Assembly (NCBI RefSeq): GCF_030127125.1
Contig: NZ_CP126156.1
Location: 2,604,001-2,668,000, forward strand
Direction: 5' to 3'
From: Halobaculum litoreum
Lineage (GTDB): Archaea > Halobacteriota > Halobacteria > Halobacteriales > Haloferacaceae
DNA length: 64,000 bases
Under the pieces are notes generated by a model. The model was not told the DNA's origin. It saw only the letters and a list, made by a program, of their open reading frames with translations, and did no database searches. Shown here piece after piece: positions 8,725-17,050 of this stretch (its first letter is position 1; the number at the start of each line of letters is the position of its first letter). The position numbers and the translations under genes were made by a program.

Positions 8725-10785
8725 ATGACCGACGACCACGCGCCGGCCACCCGCGTCGGCGTCGACGTGGGCGGCACGTTCACGGACCTCGTCACGGTCC
8801 GCGACGGCCGGATCCGCGTCGACAAGACGCCCTCGACCCCGGCCGCGCCCGACGAGGGCGTCGTCGCGGGCCTGCGCGCCCTCGACGCGCCGCTGTCCGA
8901 GGTCGGCTTCCTCGGCCACGGGACGACCGTCGCGACGAACGCGGTGCTGGAGGGCGAGTGGGCCGACACCGCCCTCCTCGCCACCGAGGGGTTCCGCGAC
9001 GCCGTCGAGATCGGCCGCCAGACCCGCCCGGACATCTACGACTTCGACGCGACGAAGCCCGACCCGGTGGTCCCCCGCGACCGCCGGTTCGAGGTGCCCG
9101 AGCGCGTCGACGAACGCGGCGACGTCCTGCGCGAACTGGACGAGGCCGCCGTCCGCGACCTCGCGGCCGACCTCCGCGAGTCGGGCGTCGAGAGCCTCGC
9201 CGTCTCGCTCCTCTTCTCGTTCGAGCGCCCCGACCACGAGCGTCGCGTCCGCGAGATCCTCCGCGCGGAGGGCGTCGACGCCAGCGTCTCGCTCTCGTCG
9301 GACGTGCTCCCGGAGATCCGCGAGTACGAGCGCACCCTCACCACCGCGATGAACGCCGCGCTCAAGCCCGTGATGGACGCGTACCTCGGCTCGCTCGCCG
9401 ACAGCGTCGCCGAGCTGGGCGTCGACGCGCCGCTGCGGGTGATGGGGTCGAACGGCGGCCTGATGGCCGCCGCGGCCGCCCGCGAGCGCCCGGTCGACAC
9501 CCTCCTCTCGGGCCCCGCGGCGGGCGTGCGCGGCGCGACCCACGTCGCCGGCCGCCGCGGCGTCTCGGACCTGATCACGATGGACATGGGCGGCACCTCC
9601 TGCGACGTGAGCCTCGTGCGCGACGGCGACCCGCTCGTCACCACCGACACCGTGGTGGGCGACTACCCGGTCTCCGTGCCGACGGTCGACATCCACACCG
9701 TCGGCGCCGGCGGCGGCTCGATCGGCTACGTCGACACCGGCGGCGCCCTGCGCGTCGGCCCGCGCTCCGCGGGCGCCCAACCCGGCCCGGTCTGCTACAA
9801 CCGCGGCGGCACCGCGCCGACCGTCACCGACGCCCACCTCGTGCTCGGCCGCATCGACCCCTCCGGGTTCCTGTCGGACGCGCTCGCCCGCGACGCCGAC
9901 GCGGTCCGCGACGCGTTCGCCCCGCTGGCGGAGGCGGTCGCCGACGACCCCGACGCGACGGAGGCGGCCGCCCGCGGCGTGTTGGACGTGGCGAACGCGA
10001 ACATGCGCCGGGCGCTCCGCGTCGTCAGCGTCGAGCGCGGCTACGACCCCCGCGAGTTCGCCCTCGTCGCCTTCGGCGGCGCCGGGCCGCTCCACGCGAC
10101 CGCCCTCGCGGACGCGCTGGACGTCCCCGAGGTGATCGTGCCGCGCGCCGCCGGGGTGTTGTCGGCGCTGGGCCTGCTCATCAGCGACGTGGTGTACGAC
10201 TACTCCACGTCGATGGTGCGCCGGCTCGACGACGTCGACCCCGCGGCGCTCCGCGAGGCGTTCGCCGGGTTCGAGGCCGAGGGTCGCGCGGAACTGCGCG
10301 ACGCCGGCCGCACGGCCGACGAGACGGCGTTCGAGCGCACGCTCGACCTCCGGTACGCCGGGCAGTCGTTCGACCTGTCGGTGCCCGTCGAGGGCGACCT
10401 CACGAGCGACGAACTCGCGGCCGTCGCGGAGCGGTTCCACGCGGCCCACGAGCGGCGGTACGGCCACGCCTCCCCCGGGGAGCCGGTCGAGTTGGTGACC
10501 GTCAGGCTGCGGGCGCGGGGGCTCGTCGAGCCGCCGGAGTTGGCCGTCGCGGACCGCGCCGGCGACCCCGACGACGCGGTCACCGGGACCCGCCGGGTCG
10601 GCTTCGCCGACGGCGACCACGACACGCCGGTGTACGACCGCGGCCTGCTGCCGACGGACGCGAGCGTCGACGGCCCCGCGGTGGTGGAGGGGACGGAGAG
10701 CACCGTCGTCGTCCACCCCGGCCAGCGGGCGCGCGTCGACGGCGACGCGAACCTCGTCGTCGACACCGGAGGTGACGACGAGTGA
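8725..10785 (+). CDS. hyuA: HyuA-type hydantoinase/5-oxoprolinase alpha subunit
   Basis: A 686-residue ATP-dependent cyclic-amide hydrolase subunit. It opens with VGVDVGGTFTDLV, the phosphate-binding loop of the ASKHA-like HyuA fold. MGGTSCDVS and GAGGGSIGYVD are the second phosphate and adenosine motifs, and VAFGGAGPLHA is a late conserved block. The family hydrolyses 5-oxoproline, N-methylhydantoin or acetone-type substrates in an alpha/beta complex, and which one is used here cannot be read from sequence. The ORF is open to 8467 but ATG 8725 matches the family start and follows a CCTACAACC box. It overlaps hyuB by four bases (GTGA), so the two subunits are translationally coupled. Confidence 0.9.
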   Translation: MTDDHAPATRVGVDVGGTFTDLVTVRDGRIRVDKTPSTPAAPDEGVVAGLRALDAPLSEVGFLGHGTTVATNAVLEGEWADTALLATEGFRDAVEIGRQTRPDIYDFDATKPDPVVPRDRRFEVPERVDERGDVLRELDEAAVRDLAADLRESGVESLAVSLLFSFERPDHERRVREILRAEGVDASVSLSSDVLPEIREYERTLTTAMNAALKPVMDAYLGSLADSVAELGVDAPLRVMGSNGGLMAAAAARERPVDTLLSGPAAGVRGATHVAGRRGVSDLITMDMGGTSCDVSLVRDGDPLVTTDTVVGDYPVSVPTVDIHTVGAGGGSIGYVDTGGALRVGPRSAGAQPGPVCYNRGGTAPTVTDAHLVLGRIDPSGFLSDALARDADAVRDAFAPLAEAVADDPDATEAAARGVLDVANANMRRALRVVSVERGYDPREFALVAFGGAGPLHATALADALDVPEVIVPRAAGVLSALGLLISDVVYDYSTSMVRRLDDVDPAALREAFAGFEAEGRAELRDAGRTADETAFERTLDLRYAGQSFDLSVPVEGDLTSDELAAVAERFHAAHERRYGHASPGEPVELVTVRLRARGLVEPPELAVADRAGDPDDAVTGTRRVGFADGDHDTPVYDRGLLPTDASVDGPAVVEGTESTVVVHPGQRARVDGDANLVVDTGGDDE

Positions 10786-12575
10786 CCGCCGGGAACGACG
10801 ACGCCGACGCCGGCGTCGACTCCGTCACCCTCGAAGTGATCCGCAACGGCTGCGAGGCCGTGGCCGAGGAGATGAACGCGACGCTCGTGCGGACGGGCTA
10901 CTCGCCGAACATCAAGGAGCGACGGGACTGCTCGACGGCGCTGTTCGACGCCGACGGCGAGATGATCGCGCAGGCGGAGACGATGCCGGTCCACCTCGGC
11001 GCGATGCCGTACTCCGTCGCCGCCGCCGTCGAGGCGTTCCCGCCGGAGACGCTGTCGCCGGGCGACTCGGTGCTGCTCAACGACCCGTTCCGGGGCGGCG
11101 CGCACCTCCCGGACCTGACGCTGGTGACGCCGATCCACGACGCCGACGGCGACGCGGTGATCGCGTTCGCCGCGAACCGCGCCCACCACGCCGACATCGG
11201 GGGGTCGACGGCCGGCTCCGTGGCGGCCGACTCCACCGAGATCTACCAGGAGGGCCTGCGCATCCCGCCGGTGAAGTTCGAGGCGGGCACCGGCGCGGTC
11301 GCCGAGGACGGCACGCCGGTCGGCGAGGTGCGCGAGGACGTGCTCTCGATGATCCTCGCGAACGTCCGGACGCCCGAGGAGCGCCGCGGCGACCTCCGCG
11401 CGCAGGTGGCGGCGAACGCGACCGGGCGCCGGCGATTCCGCGAGCTGGCCGCCGAACACGGCGACGACCTCGCGCCCGCCCTCGAAGCGATCAACGACTA
11501 CTCCGAACGCCGGATGCGCGCCGAGCTCGCCGAGTTGCCCGACGGCACCTACGAGTTCGCCGACGCGCTCGACGACGACGGCCGCGGCAACGAGGACCTC
11601 GCGGTCGAGGTGACGCTCACCGTCGACGGCGACGCGGTGACCGTCGACTTCACCGGCACCGCCGCCCAGACCGACGGCCCGGTCAACGCCGTGCTCGCGG
11701 TGACCGCGTCGGCGACGTACTACGCCGTGCGCTGCGTGACGGACCCGGACATCCCGCCGAACCACGGCTGCTACCGCCCCATCGACATCGTCGCCCCCGA
11801 GGGCACCATCGTCAACCCCGAGCCGCCCGCGGCGGTCGTCGGCGGCAACTTGGAGACGAGCCAGCGCGTCACCGACACGGTGCTGGGCGCGCTCGCGCAG
11901 GCGGCGCCCGAGGCCGTCGCCGCCGCGGGGCAGGGGACGATGAACAACGTCACGCTCGGCGGCACCGACCCGCGGGACGGCTCGCCGTACGCGTTCTACG
12001 AGACGCAGGGCGGCGGCTTCGGCGGCCGCGCCGGCGGCGACGGGATGGACGGCGTCCACGTCCACATGAGCAACACGCTGAACACGCCCGCCGAGGTGCT
12101 GGAGACGGCGTACCCGCTCCGCGTCGAGCGGTACGCACTCCGGCCCGACTCCGGCGGCGCCGGCGCCTCCCGCGGCGGACTGGGGCTGCGCCGGGACATC
12201 CGCGTGCGCGACCACACCGCCCGCGTCAGCCTGCTCGCCGAGCGCCACGAGTCGCACCCGTACGGGCTCGCCGGCGGCGGCGAGGGTACCAACGGCGCGG
12301 CGTACCTCGTCGACGAGGACGGCGAGGAGCTGGAGAAGCTGCCCGCGAAGCACACGCGCGATCTGCCCGCCGGCTCCGTCGTCAGCGTCCGCACGCCCGG
12401 CGGCGGGGGGTACGGCGACCCCGCCGACCGCGACGCCGACGCCGTCGAGCGCGACCTGCGACTCGGGAAACTGACGCCCGAGGCGGCGCGCGAGCAGTAC
12501 GGGTACGAGGCCACGGGCGAAGAGCAGGACGAGGACTCGGAGCCGAGCGCCGGGCGACCCGAGCGCGACGACTGA
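10782..12575 (+). CDS. hyuB: HyuB-type hydantoinase/5-oxoprolinase beta subunit
   Basis: A 597-residue partner of HyuA. Typical blocks are RTGYSPNIKERRDCS near the N-terminus, LNDPFRGGAHLPDLT, AANRAHHADIGG with the HHADIGG metal/substrate motif, and a glycine-rich end (RTPGGGGYGDPADRD). Start is GTG within the hyuA stop. A short Asp/Glu-rich tail follows the conserved end. The pair probably opens a cyclic amide with ATP use in the cytoplasm. No permease or transaminase neighbour hints at the substrate. Confidence 0.9.
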   Translation: MTAGNDDADAGVDSVTLEVIRNGCEAVAEEMNATLVRTGYSPNIKERRDCSTALFDADGEMIAQAETMPVHLGAMPYSVAAAVEAFPPETLSPGDSVLLNDPFRGGAHLPDLTLVTPIHDADGDAVIAFAANRAHHADIGGSTAGSVAADSTEIYQEGLRIPPVKFEAGTGAVAEDGTPVGEVREDVLSMILANVRTPEERRGDLRAQVAANATGRRRFRELAAEHGDDLAPALEAINDYSERRMRAELAELPDGTYEFADALDDDGRGNEDLAVEVTLTVDGDAVTVDFTGTAAQTDGPVNAVLAVTASATYYAVRCVTDPDIPPNHGCYRPIDIVAPEGTIVNPEPPAAVVGGNLETSQRVTDTVLGALAQAAPEAVAAAGQGTMNNVTLGGTDPRDGSPYAFYETQGGGFGGRAGGDGMDGVHVHMSNTLNTPAEVLETAYPLRVERYALRPDSGGAGASRGGLGLRRDIRVRDHTARVSLLAERHESHPYGLAGGGEGTNGAAYLVDEDGEELEKLPAKHTRDLPAGSVVSVRTPGGGGYGDPADRDADAVERDLRLGKLTPEAAREQYGYEATGEEQDEDSEPSAGRPERDD

Positions 12576-12678
12576 CCGTCCCGAACGCCGTCGCTCGGGC
12601 GGGACCGACGGTCCGTGCGGGTACGCCTCGGGGCGACCGGGGGCAACGCCTATCGGCCGGTAGCGCCGACACCGGCGC

Positions 12679-12906
12679 ATGGTCGATGCCCTCCGGATCG
12701 TGGCTGGAGCGATCCTCGTCGTCGGTGGCGGACTCGCGGTCGTCAACCACCCGCTCGTGGACCGCTTCAATCGGATCGTGAAGTCGATGGGGACGAAACA
12801 GACCCCCGACGACATCGAGATGAGCGAGACGTCGATCCTGATCGGTCGTCTCGGCGGCGCGGTCATCGTCCTGTACGGGATCGGGATCGCGCTGGGCGGG
12901 ATCTGA
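12679..12906 (+). CDS. Small two-helix membrane protein
   Basis: A 75-residue protein with hydrophobic segments at about 4-22 and 54-73, separated by a polar loop (HPLVDRFNRIVKSMGTKQTP) and an acidic stretch. A CGCCTATCGG box about 28 nt upstream fits a leaderless start at the ATG. Such small proteins are conserved in haloarchaea, but I recognise no function. Confidence 0.65.
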   Translation: MVDALRIVAGAILVVGGGLAVVNHPLVDRFNRIVKSMGTKQTPDDIEMSETSILIGRLGGAVIVLYGIGIALGGI

Positions 12907-13025
12907 CGGCGGCCGCGTCGTGTGACGCCGGCTTCAGTACGGCGTCGTCGCCGGGACGGTGTCGCCGCCGGCAACCCGTCGCCGCGGCACGAAGTGTTTA
13001 CCCCCCCGCGCCGGTGGGTAGGCGT

Positions 13026-13547
13026 ATGCTCGAAGTCGGCGACGACGCCCCCGACGTGACGGCACCGATGGCGACCCCCGAGGCCGCCGCCAGCACCGAC
13101 CGCGGCTCCTACACCGGCGACGACGTGGCCGAGTTCTCGCTGGCCGACGCGCTCGCCGACGGCCCGGTCGTGCTCGCCTTCTACCCGGGCGTGTTCTCGC
13201 GCACCTGCACGCAGGAGCTGTGCGAACTGCGCGACTGGAAGGCGGACCTCGCCGACCTCGACGCCCCGCTGTACGGCGTCAGCGCCGACACGCCGTGGTC
13301 GCTGTTGGCGTTCATGGACGAGCACGACATCCAGTACCCGCTCGTCTCGGGGTTCAACAACTCCGTCGTCGCGGACTTCGGCGTGCGCCGCGCGGAGGGG
13401 ATCATGCGGGGCATCGCGAACCGCGCCGTGTTCGTCGTCGACCCGTCCGGGACGGTGACGTACACGTGGAAGGCGACGGAGCCGCTGACGTTCCCCGACA
13501 CCGACGCGGTCGAGGCGGCCGTCGCCGAGGCGGCCGCCGGCGAGTAG
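13026..13547 (+). CDS. Peroxiredoxin (AhpC/TSA-Bcp type)
   Basis: A 173-residue thioredoxin-fold peroxidase. The peroxidatic site reads FYPGVFSRTCTQELCELRD about residues 53-71. The first Cys is peroxidatic, and the Cys four residues later could serve as resolving Cys, as in Bcp/PrxQ. VFVVDPSGTVTYTW is the conserved late strand. The enzyme reduces H2O2 or organic peroxides in the cytoplasm using thioredoxin-like donors. Start ATG 13026 follows a TGTTTACC promoter box by about 27 nt, favouring a leaderless transcript. Upstream in-frame sequence is not protein-like. Confidence 0.88.
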   Translation: MLEVGDDAPDVTAPMATPEAAASTDRGSYTGDDVAEFSLADALADGPVVLAFYPGVFSRTCTQELCELRDWKADLADLDAPLYGVSADTPWSLLAFMDEHDIQYPLVSGFNNSVVADFGVRRAEGIMRGIANRAVFVVDPSGTVTYTWKATEPLTFPDTDAVEAAVAEAAAGE

Positions 13548-13594
13548 CCGGCGCGACCGCAACACTTGTCAGTCGACGCAGGTATCCGCGGACG

Positions 13595-14053
13595 ATGTCC
13601 TCCACCACAGACGCGACCGGCGGTCCCGGCCGACAGCTCCTGTTCGCACTCGCGGCGGCCGCCGTCGCTGCGGTCGTCGGCACCGTCCAAGCGTTCGTCC
13701 CCACGCTGATCGACCTCTCCGGCGACACGGTCTGGCTGCTCACCGCCGCCAGCGCCCTCACCGCTGGCGTGAGCGCGGTCGTGGCCGGCGTCGCGGGGTA
13801 CGCCGCCGGGATGCGCGAGCCGAGTCCCGAGGCCGTCGCACGCACCGCCGCCGTGTTCGCCGTCGCCGCCGTCGTCGGGTTCGCCGCGGGACTCCTCGCG
13901 TCCCGGTTCCTCGTGGACGACTGGAGCGGACAGGCGCTCGTCGCGGTCGCCGCGATACTCGTGCGCAGCGTCCCGTTCGTCGCGGGTGGCGTCGCCGGCG
14001 CGGCGCTGTCGGTCGCTCGCGACGCAAGCTACTCGGCGCCGGCGACGAACTGA
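13595..14053 (+). CDS. Four-helix membrane protein of unknown function
   Basis: A 152-residue hydrophobic protein with segments at about 15-35, 46-68, 84-106 and 113-135. The sequence is Ala/Val-rich without recognisable catalytic motifs. Start ATG is preceded at about 28 nt by an ACACTTGTC box. It ends six bases before the yqeC GTG, so the two may be co-transcribed. An ORF opening upstream at 13220 in the same frame overlaps the peroxiredoxin and is not real. Confidence 0.65.
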   Translation: MSSTTDATGGPGRQLLFALAAAAVAAVVGTVQAFVPTLIDLSGDTVWLLTAASALTAGVSAVVAGVAGYAAGMREPSPEAVARTAAVFAVAAVVGFAAGLLASRFLVDDWSGQALVAVAAILVRSVPFVAGGVAGAALSVARDASYSAPATN

Positions 14054-14059
14054 TCGGAC

Positions 14060-14796
14060 GTGACTCCCGAGGACGCCCTCCCGACGGAGGGCCTCGTCTG
14101 CGTCGTCGGCGCCGGCGGCAAGAAGACGACGCTGTACACGCTCGCCGACCGCCTCGACCGCGCGGTCGTCACCGCGACGGTCCGCATCCCCGTCTTCGAC
14201 GAGCACGTCGCGCGCGTCGCCGTGACCGCCGACCCGGTCGACGCGCTCGCGGACGCGACGCCAGACGACTTCCCCTCGGGCTCGTCCCCGAGCGCGAGCG
14301 CGACGACCGATACCTCGGCTACGAGCCGAGCGTCGTCGACGACCTCGCGGCCGCCCACGACGGCCCCGTCCTCGTGAAAGCCGACGGCGCCCGGATGCGC
14401 GAGTTCAAGGCGCCGAACGACCGCGAGCCGCAGATCCCCGCCGGCGCCGACGCGGTCGTGCCCATCGCCTCGGCGCACGTCGTCGGCGAACCGCTCACCG
14501 ACGAGCGCGTCCACCGGCCCGAGCGCGTCGCCGCGATCACCGACCGCTCCGTCGGCGACGCGGTCACCGCCGAGACGGTCGGGCGCGTGCTCGCCTCGCC
14601 CGCGGGTGGGCTGAAGGGCGTGCCCGCCGACGCCGCGGCGGTCGCGCTGGTGAACAAGGTCGACGACGACGCCGACGAGGCGGTCGGGCGGGCGATCGCC
14701 GCGGCGGCGTTCGAGGCGGACGCGGCGGGGCGGCTCGACCGCGTCGTCCTCGCGGCGATGGGCGAGGGGCGCGTCGTCGACGTGGTCGAGCCCTGA
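14060..14796 (+). pseudogene. yqeC: YqeC-like Mo/Se hydroxylase accessory protein, frameshifted
   Basis: Two overlapping frames make one YqeC-family protein of about 245 residues. Frame 1 starts at GTG 14060 and carries the P-loop VVGAGGKKTTLYTLA. From about 14275 homology continues in the next frame as LGLVPERERDDRYLGYEP, then VKADGARMREFKAPNDREP, and on to the stop at 14796. One extra C in the run at 14272-14275 would restore the frame, so a one-base deletion or base-call error is the simplest reading. YqeC acts in maturation of molybdenum hydroxylases and selenate-dependent enzymes, and mobA lies convergently beside it. Confidence 0.8.
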
Positions 14797-14816
14797 GCGG
14801 CCGGTCGATCCGCGGG

Positions 14817-15452
14817 CTACTCGAACGCCGCGGCGGCCGCCTCGAACTCCGCACGGTCGTTCAGGTTCTCGAACGTCCGCTCGTCGACGCCGAGCGCCCG
14901 GAGGTCGTCGGCGCCGAACTCGGCGTACGCCAACTCGAACAGGGGCGCGAGGACCTTCCGGTCGCCCCGGTCGAGCGCGGCGTCGCACGCGTCGGCCATC
15001 GGTCCCGCGCGGTAGACGGCCTGTGTCGTCTGGAACCACTCGTCGTCGACGCGGGGGACCACCGCGTCGTACCCCGCGGCGAGCCGGTCGAACAGCGCCG
15101 TCGCGAGCGTCGGGTCGACGAACGGCATGTCGCAGGCGACGACGAACGCCGGCGCGTCGGGGCCGCCCCACGCCTCGACGCCGCGGCAGGCGGTGCGGAT
15201 GCCGGCCATCGGCCCCTCGTCGGGGACGGGGTCCTCGGCGTAGCGCACCGGGAGCGGGTAGTCGGCCATCGCCGCCTCGATGGCGTCCCGCTGGTCGGGC
15301 CGGCAGTTGACGACGACGCCGTCGACGGCGTCGACGAGGCGGTCGGCGACGCGGCGGATCATCGGGACGCCCGCGAGGTCGGCGACGGCCTTGTCGCGGT
15401 CGCCGAAGCGGGTCGAGCGCCCGCCGGCGACCACCGCGGCGTACCGGGACAC
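14817..15452 (-). CDS. mobA: MobA-like molybdenum cofactor guanylyltransferase
   Basis: A 211-residue nucleotidyltransferase that attaches GMP from GTP to molybdopterin cofactor. The N-terminal motif AAVVAGGRSTRFGDRDKAVADLAGVPM contains the GG-x-S-x-R-x-G-x-DK signature. ACDMPFVDP is the metal-binding loop. It lies tail-to-tail with yqeC, 20 nt apart, linking two cofactor-maturation steps. A tungsten aldehyde oxidoreductase and a MoaD-like protein lie elsewhere in the window. Confidence 0.88.
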   Translation of the reverse strand: MSRYAAVVAGGRSTRFGDRDKAVADLAGVPMIRRVADRLVDAVDGVVVNCRPDQRDAIEAAMADYPLPVRYAEDPVPDEGPMAGIRTACRGVEAWGGPDAPAFVVACDMPFVDPTLATALFDRLAAGYDAVVPRVDDEWFQTTQAVYRAGPMADACDAALDRGDRKVLAPLFELAYAEFGADDLRALGVDERTFENLNDRAEFEAAAAAFE

Positions 15453-15619
15453 GTCCGACCGTGGTCGACGGGCCGTGAAAACACCCGCGGGTCACCCCCG
15501 GCACCCCTCGCGAACGCCGACCCGCGCGGCCCGGCGGACCCGCTCCGGTTCGCGCTCGGCCCGCTCGGAACCGCCGTCGGCTGTCGGCCGTCGGCCGTCG
15601 ACGGGGAACCGACCCCGGC

Positions 15620-16024
15620 TCAGACGTCGACGCCGAGGTCCAGCGCCTCCTCGCTCAACTCGACGGCCACGTCGTCGCTCGTGTGGGTGGCGATCTGCCG
15701 GACGTTGCGGGCGAGCACCTCGAGGATGTCCTTCGGCTCGGGGTACACCAGCATGTTCCCGTCGTCGTCCTCCATGACGAGTTGGGTGTCGGACAGCCGG
15801 ATCCGGTCGCCCTCGATGCTCGCGACGACCGCCGGGAGGGCCTGTGCGGCGCCGCTGTCGCCCTCGCCGACCCTCGTGACGTAGATCGCGTCCAGCCCGA
15901 TGAGGTCCTTGTACTCGCGGACGGTCTCGGCGCACTCCACCATGTCCTTCGACACCTCCGTCTTGGAGGGGTCGCCGTGCTCCCCGGCGAGACAGTGCTC
16001 GCACACCCGGAGTTCCATTCGCAT
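15620..16024 (-). CDS. Haloarchaeal protein of unknown function with N-terminal CxxC
   Basis: A 134-residue acidic protein starting MRMELRVCEHC and containing further Cys at about residue 30. The CEHC pair with another Cys nearby could bind a metal, but a second CxxC pair is missing. A middle segment (IRLSDTQLVMEDDDGNMLVYPEP) looks like a small beta domain. A CGTATATCGG box on the minus strand at 16047-16054 lies 27 nt before the ATG at 16024, supporting that start over the ATG two codons later. No function recognised. Confidence 0.6.
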   Translation of the reverse strand: MRMELRVCEHCLAGEHGDPSKTEVSKDMVECAETVREYKDLIGLDAIYVTRVGEGDSGAAQALPAVVASIEGDRIRLSDTQLVMEDDDGNMLVYPEPKDILEVLARNVRQIATHTSDDVAVELSEEALDLGVDV

Positions 16025-16089
16025 ACCCCGCCGTCTGCGGCCGAGTCCGATATACGTTGGCCCGGGGGACGGCCGCGACGGGACGCGTG

Positions 16090-16096
16090 CTTATTA
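16090..16096 (+). promoter_or_regulatory. TATA box before the small-ORF region at 16120
   Basis: CTTATTA is a strong AT block in a GC-rich context. Its centre is 27 nt upstream of ATG 16120, so transcription would begin at or near that ATG. It would serve the following short ORF and the zinc-binding ORF at 16267. A divergent promoter at 16047-16054 serves the gene to the left. Confidence 0.5.
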
Positions 16097-16119
16097 CGCG
16101 CCGGAGTGTGCGGGCGACC

Positions 16120-16236
16120 ATGCTCCCCACACTCCTCGACACGGTGTCCGGCGTCGTCGTCCCAGTCGTCGCGCCCCGCGCTCCGGCGGTCGGTCTCCGG
16201 ACCGGGCGCGCCGCCGGCCCGTTCGGGGACCCCTGA
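16120..16236 (+). CDS. Possible 38-residue leader ORF
   Basis: An ATG placed exactly where the TATA box predicts the transcript start opens a 38-codon frame ending in TGA at 16234-16236. The peptide (MLPTLLDTVSGVVVPVVAP...) is mildly hydrophobic and then Arg/Gly/Pro-rich. It is in the same frame as the zinc-binding ORF that begins 30 nt later. It could be a leader peptide or the N-terminal part of one protein interrupted by a stop, or a chance ORF. Evidence is position only. Confidence 0.25.
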   Translation: MLPTLLDTVSGVVVPVVAPRAPAVGLRTGRAAGPFGDP

Positions 16237-16266
16237 GGGGGCGCGGACGACCCGACGGGGTCGACG

Positions 16267-16425
16267 GTGTTGCGCCGACCGCACGACTGTGACCGCTGTG
16301 GGACGACCATCGCGCCGGGCGACGAGTACGCCGCCGTCGACGGCATCGCGCCCGACGGCGAGCTGCGGGCGTTGTTGTGTGTGGAGTGTGCGGCGGCGCT
16401 GTCGCGGTTCCTCGACGGCGCGTGA
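16267..16425 (+). CDS. Small zinc-binding protein (CxxC...CxxC)
   Basis: A 52-residue ORF with LRRPHDCDRCGTTIAPGDEY near the start and LLCVECAAALSRFLDG near the end. The CDRC and CVEC pairs form a likely four-Cys zinc site, as in the many tiny zinc-finger proteins of haloarchaea. Start is GTG 16267 (TTG 16270 is the alternative), and the frame is closed upstream by TGA 16234-16236. GAGGGGG lies about 26 nt before the start. Cysteine pairs in an otherwise Cys-poor genome are the main argument that it is real. Confidence 0.65.
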   Translation: MLRRPHDCDRCGTTIAPGDEYAAVDGIAPDGELRALLCVECAAALSRFLDGA

Positions 16426-16500
16426 GGGACGCGCCCCGGCGCCCGGGCGGACGTGGCGGCCGACGGAAGGTTTTCCCCCGCGGCCGCCGAAGGCGTGGAC

Positions 16501-16891
16501 ATGGACGTGGATCTGGACCTCGGTATCCCGCGCGGCGTGCTCGAATCGCTCCCCGAGGAGGACGGCAACGCCGAACAGGACCTCCGCCGCGCGGTCGCCG
16601 GCTACCGACAGGCGCTGGAGGAGGGGTTCGCCGCCGCCGCCGACGAGGGCGAGGCGGCCGCCGTCGCCGTCGACTTCCTCGAGTACGCCGAGGAGCGCGC
16701 CGAGACGTACGACGAGTTCGTGCCGGAAGCTGCGCGCGTGGGGGCAGTCGCCCATCTACGCCATCGCGTGGCGCGACCTGTACATCGAGTTGGCCGGACA
16801 GGTGTACGAGGTCGACTGGCTCGCCGAGCGCATCGACCGCGAGCGCAACTACCGGCTCGTCGACGACGGGATCCGCTTCGGGAAGGACTAG
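16501..16891 (+). pseudogene. Haloarchaeal conserved protein, frameshifted
   Basis: The two halves sit in different frames. The first runs from ATG 16501 (MDVDLDLGIPRGVLE...) to ...ETYDEFV. The second continues as RKLRAWGQSPIYAIAWRDLY and on to the TAG at 16891. Dropping one base around 16720-16723 gives a smooth 128-residue protein, helical and acidic. An AGGTTTTCC box about 30 nt upstream of 16501 fits the start. I do not recognise a function. The precise join argues for a single-base insertion, possibly a sequencing error. The 159 nt that follow, before the convergent cofH, hold nothing visible. Confidence 0.6.
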
Positions 16892-17050
16892 ACGAACACG
16901 TCGGCTTCGTTCTCCGTGACGGGTCCGTCGTCGTGACCGACACGACGACCGCGAACGCCTCGCCCGAGGATCGGCGGGACGGTCGTCGACCGCCGACCGA
17001 CTCCCACGCGGCCGTGGTCAGTCGGCTCGCGTCGCCGGAACGGGCCTCCC

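Noticed and set aside
15683..16891. A 402-codon plus-strand frame
   Set aside because: Only its last about 55 codons are real (second half of the 16501 protein). The rest is antisense to the 15620 gene or a GC shadow.
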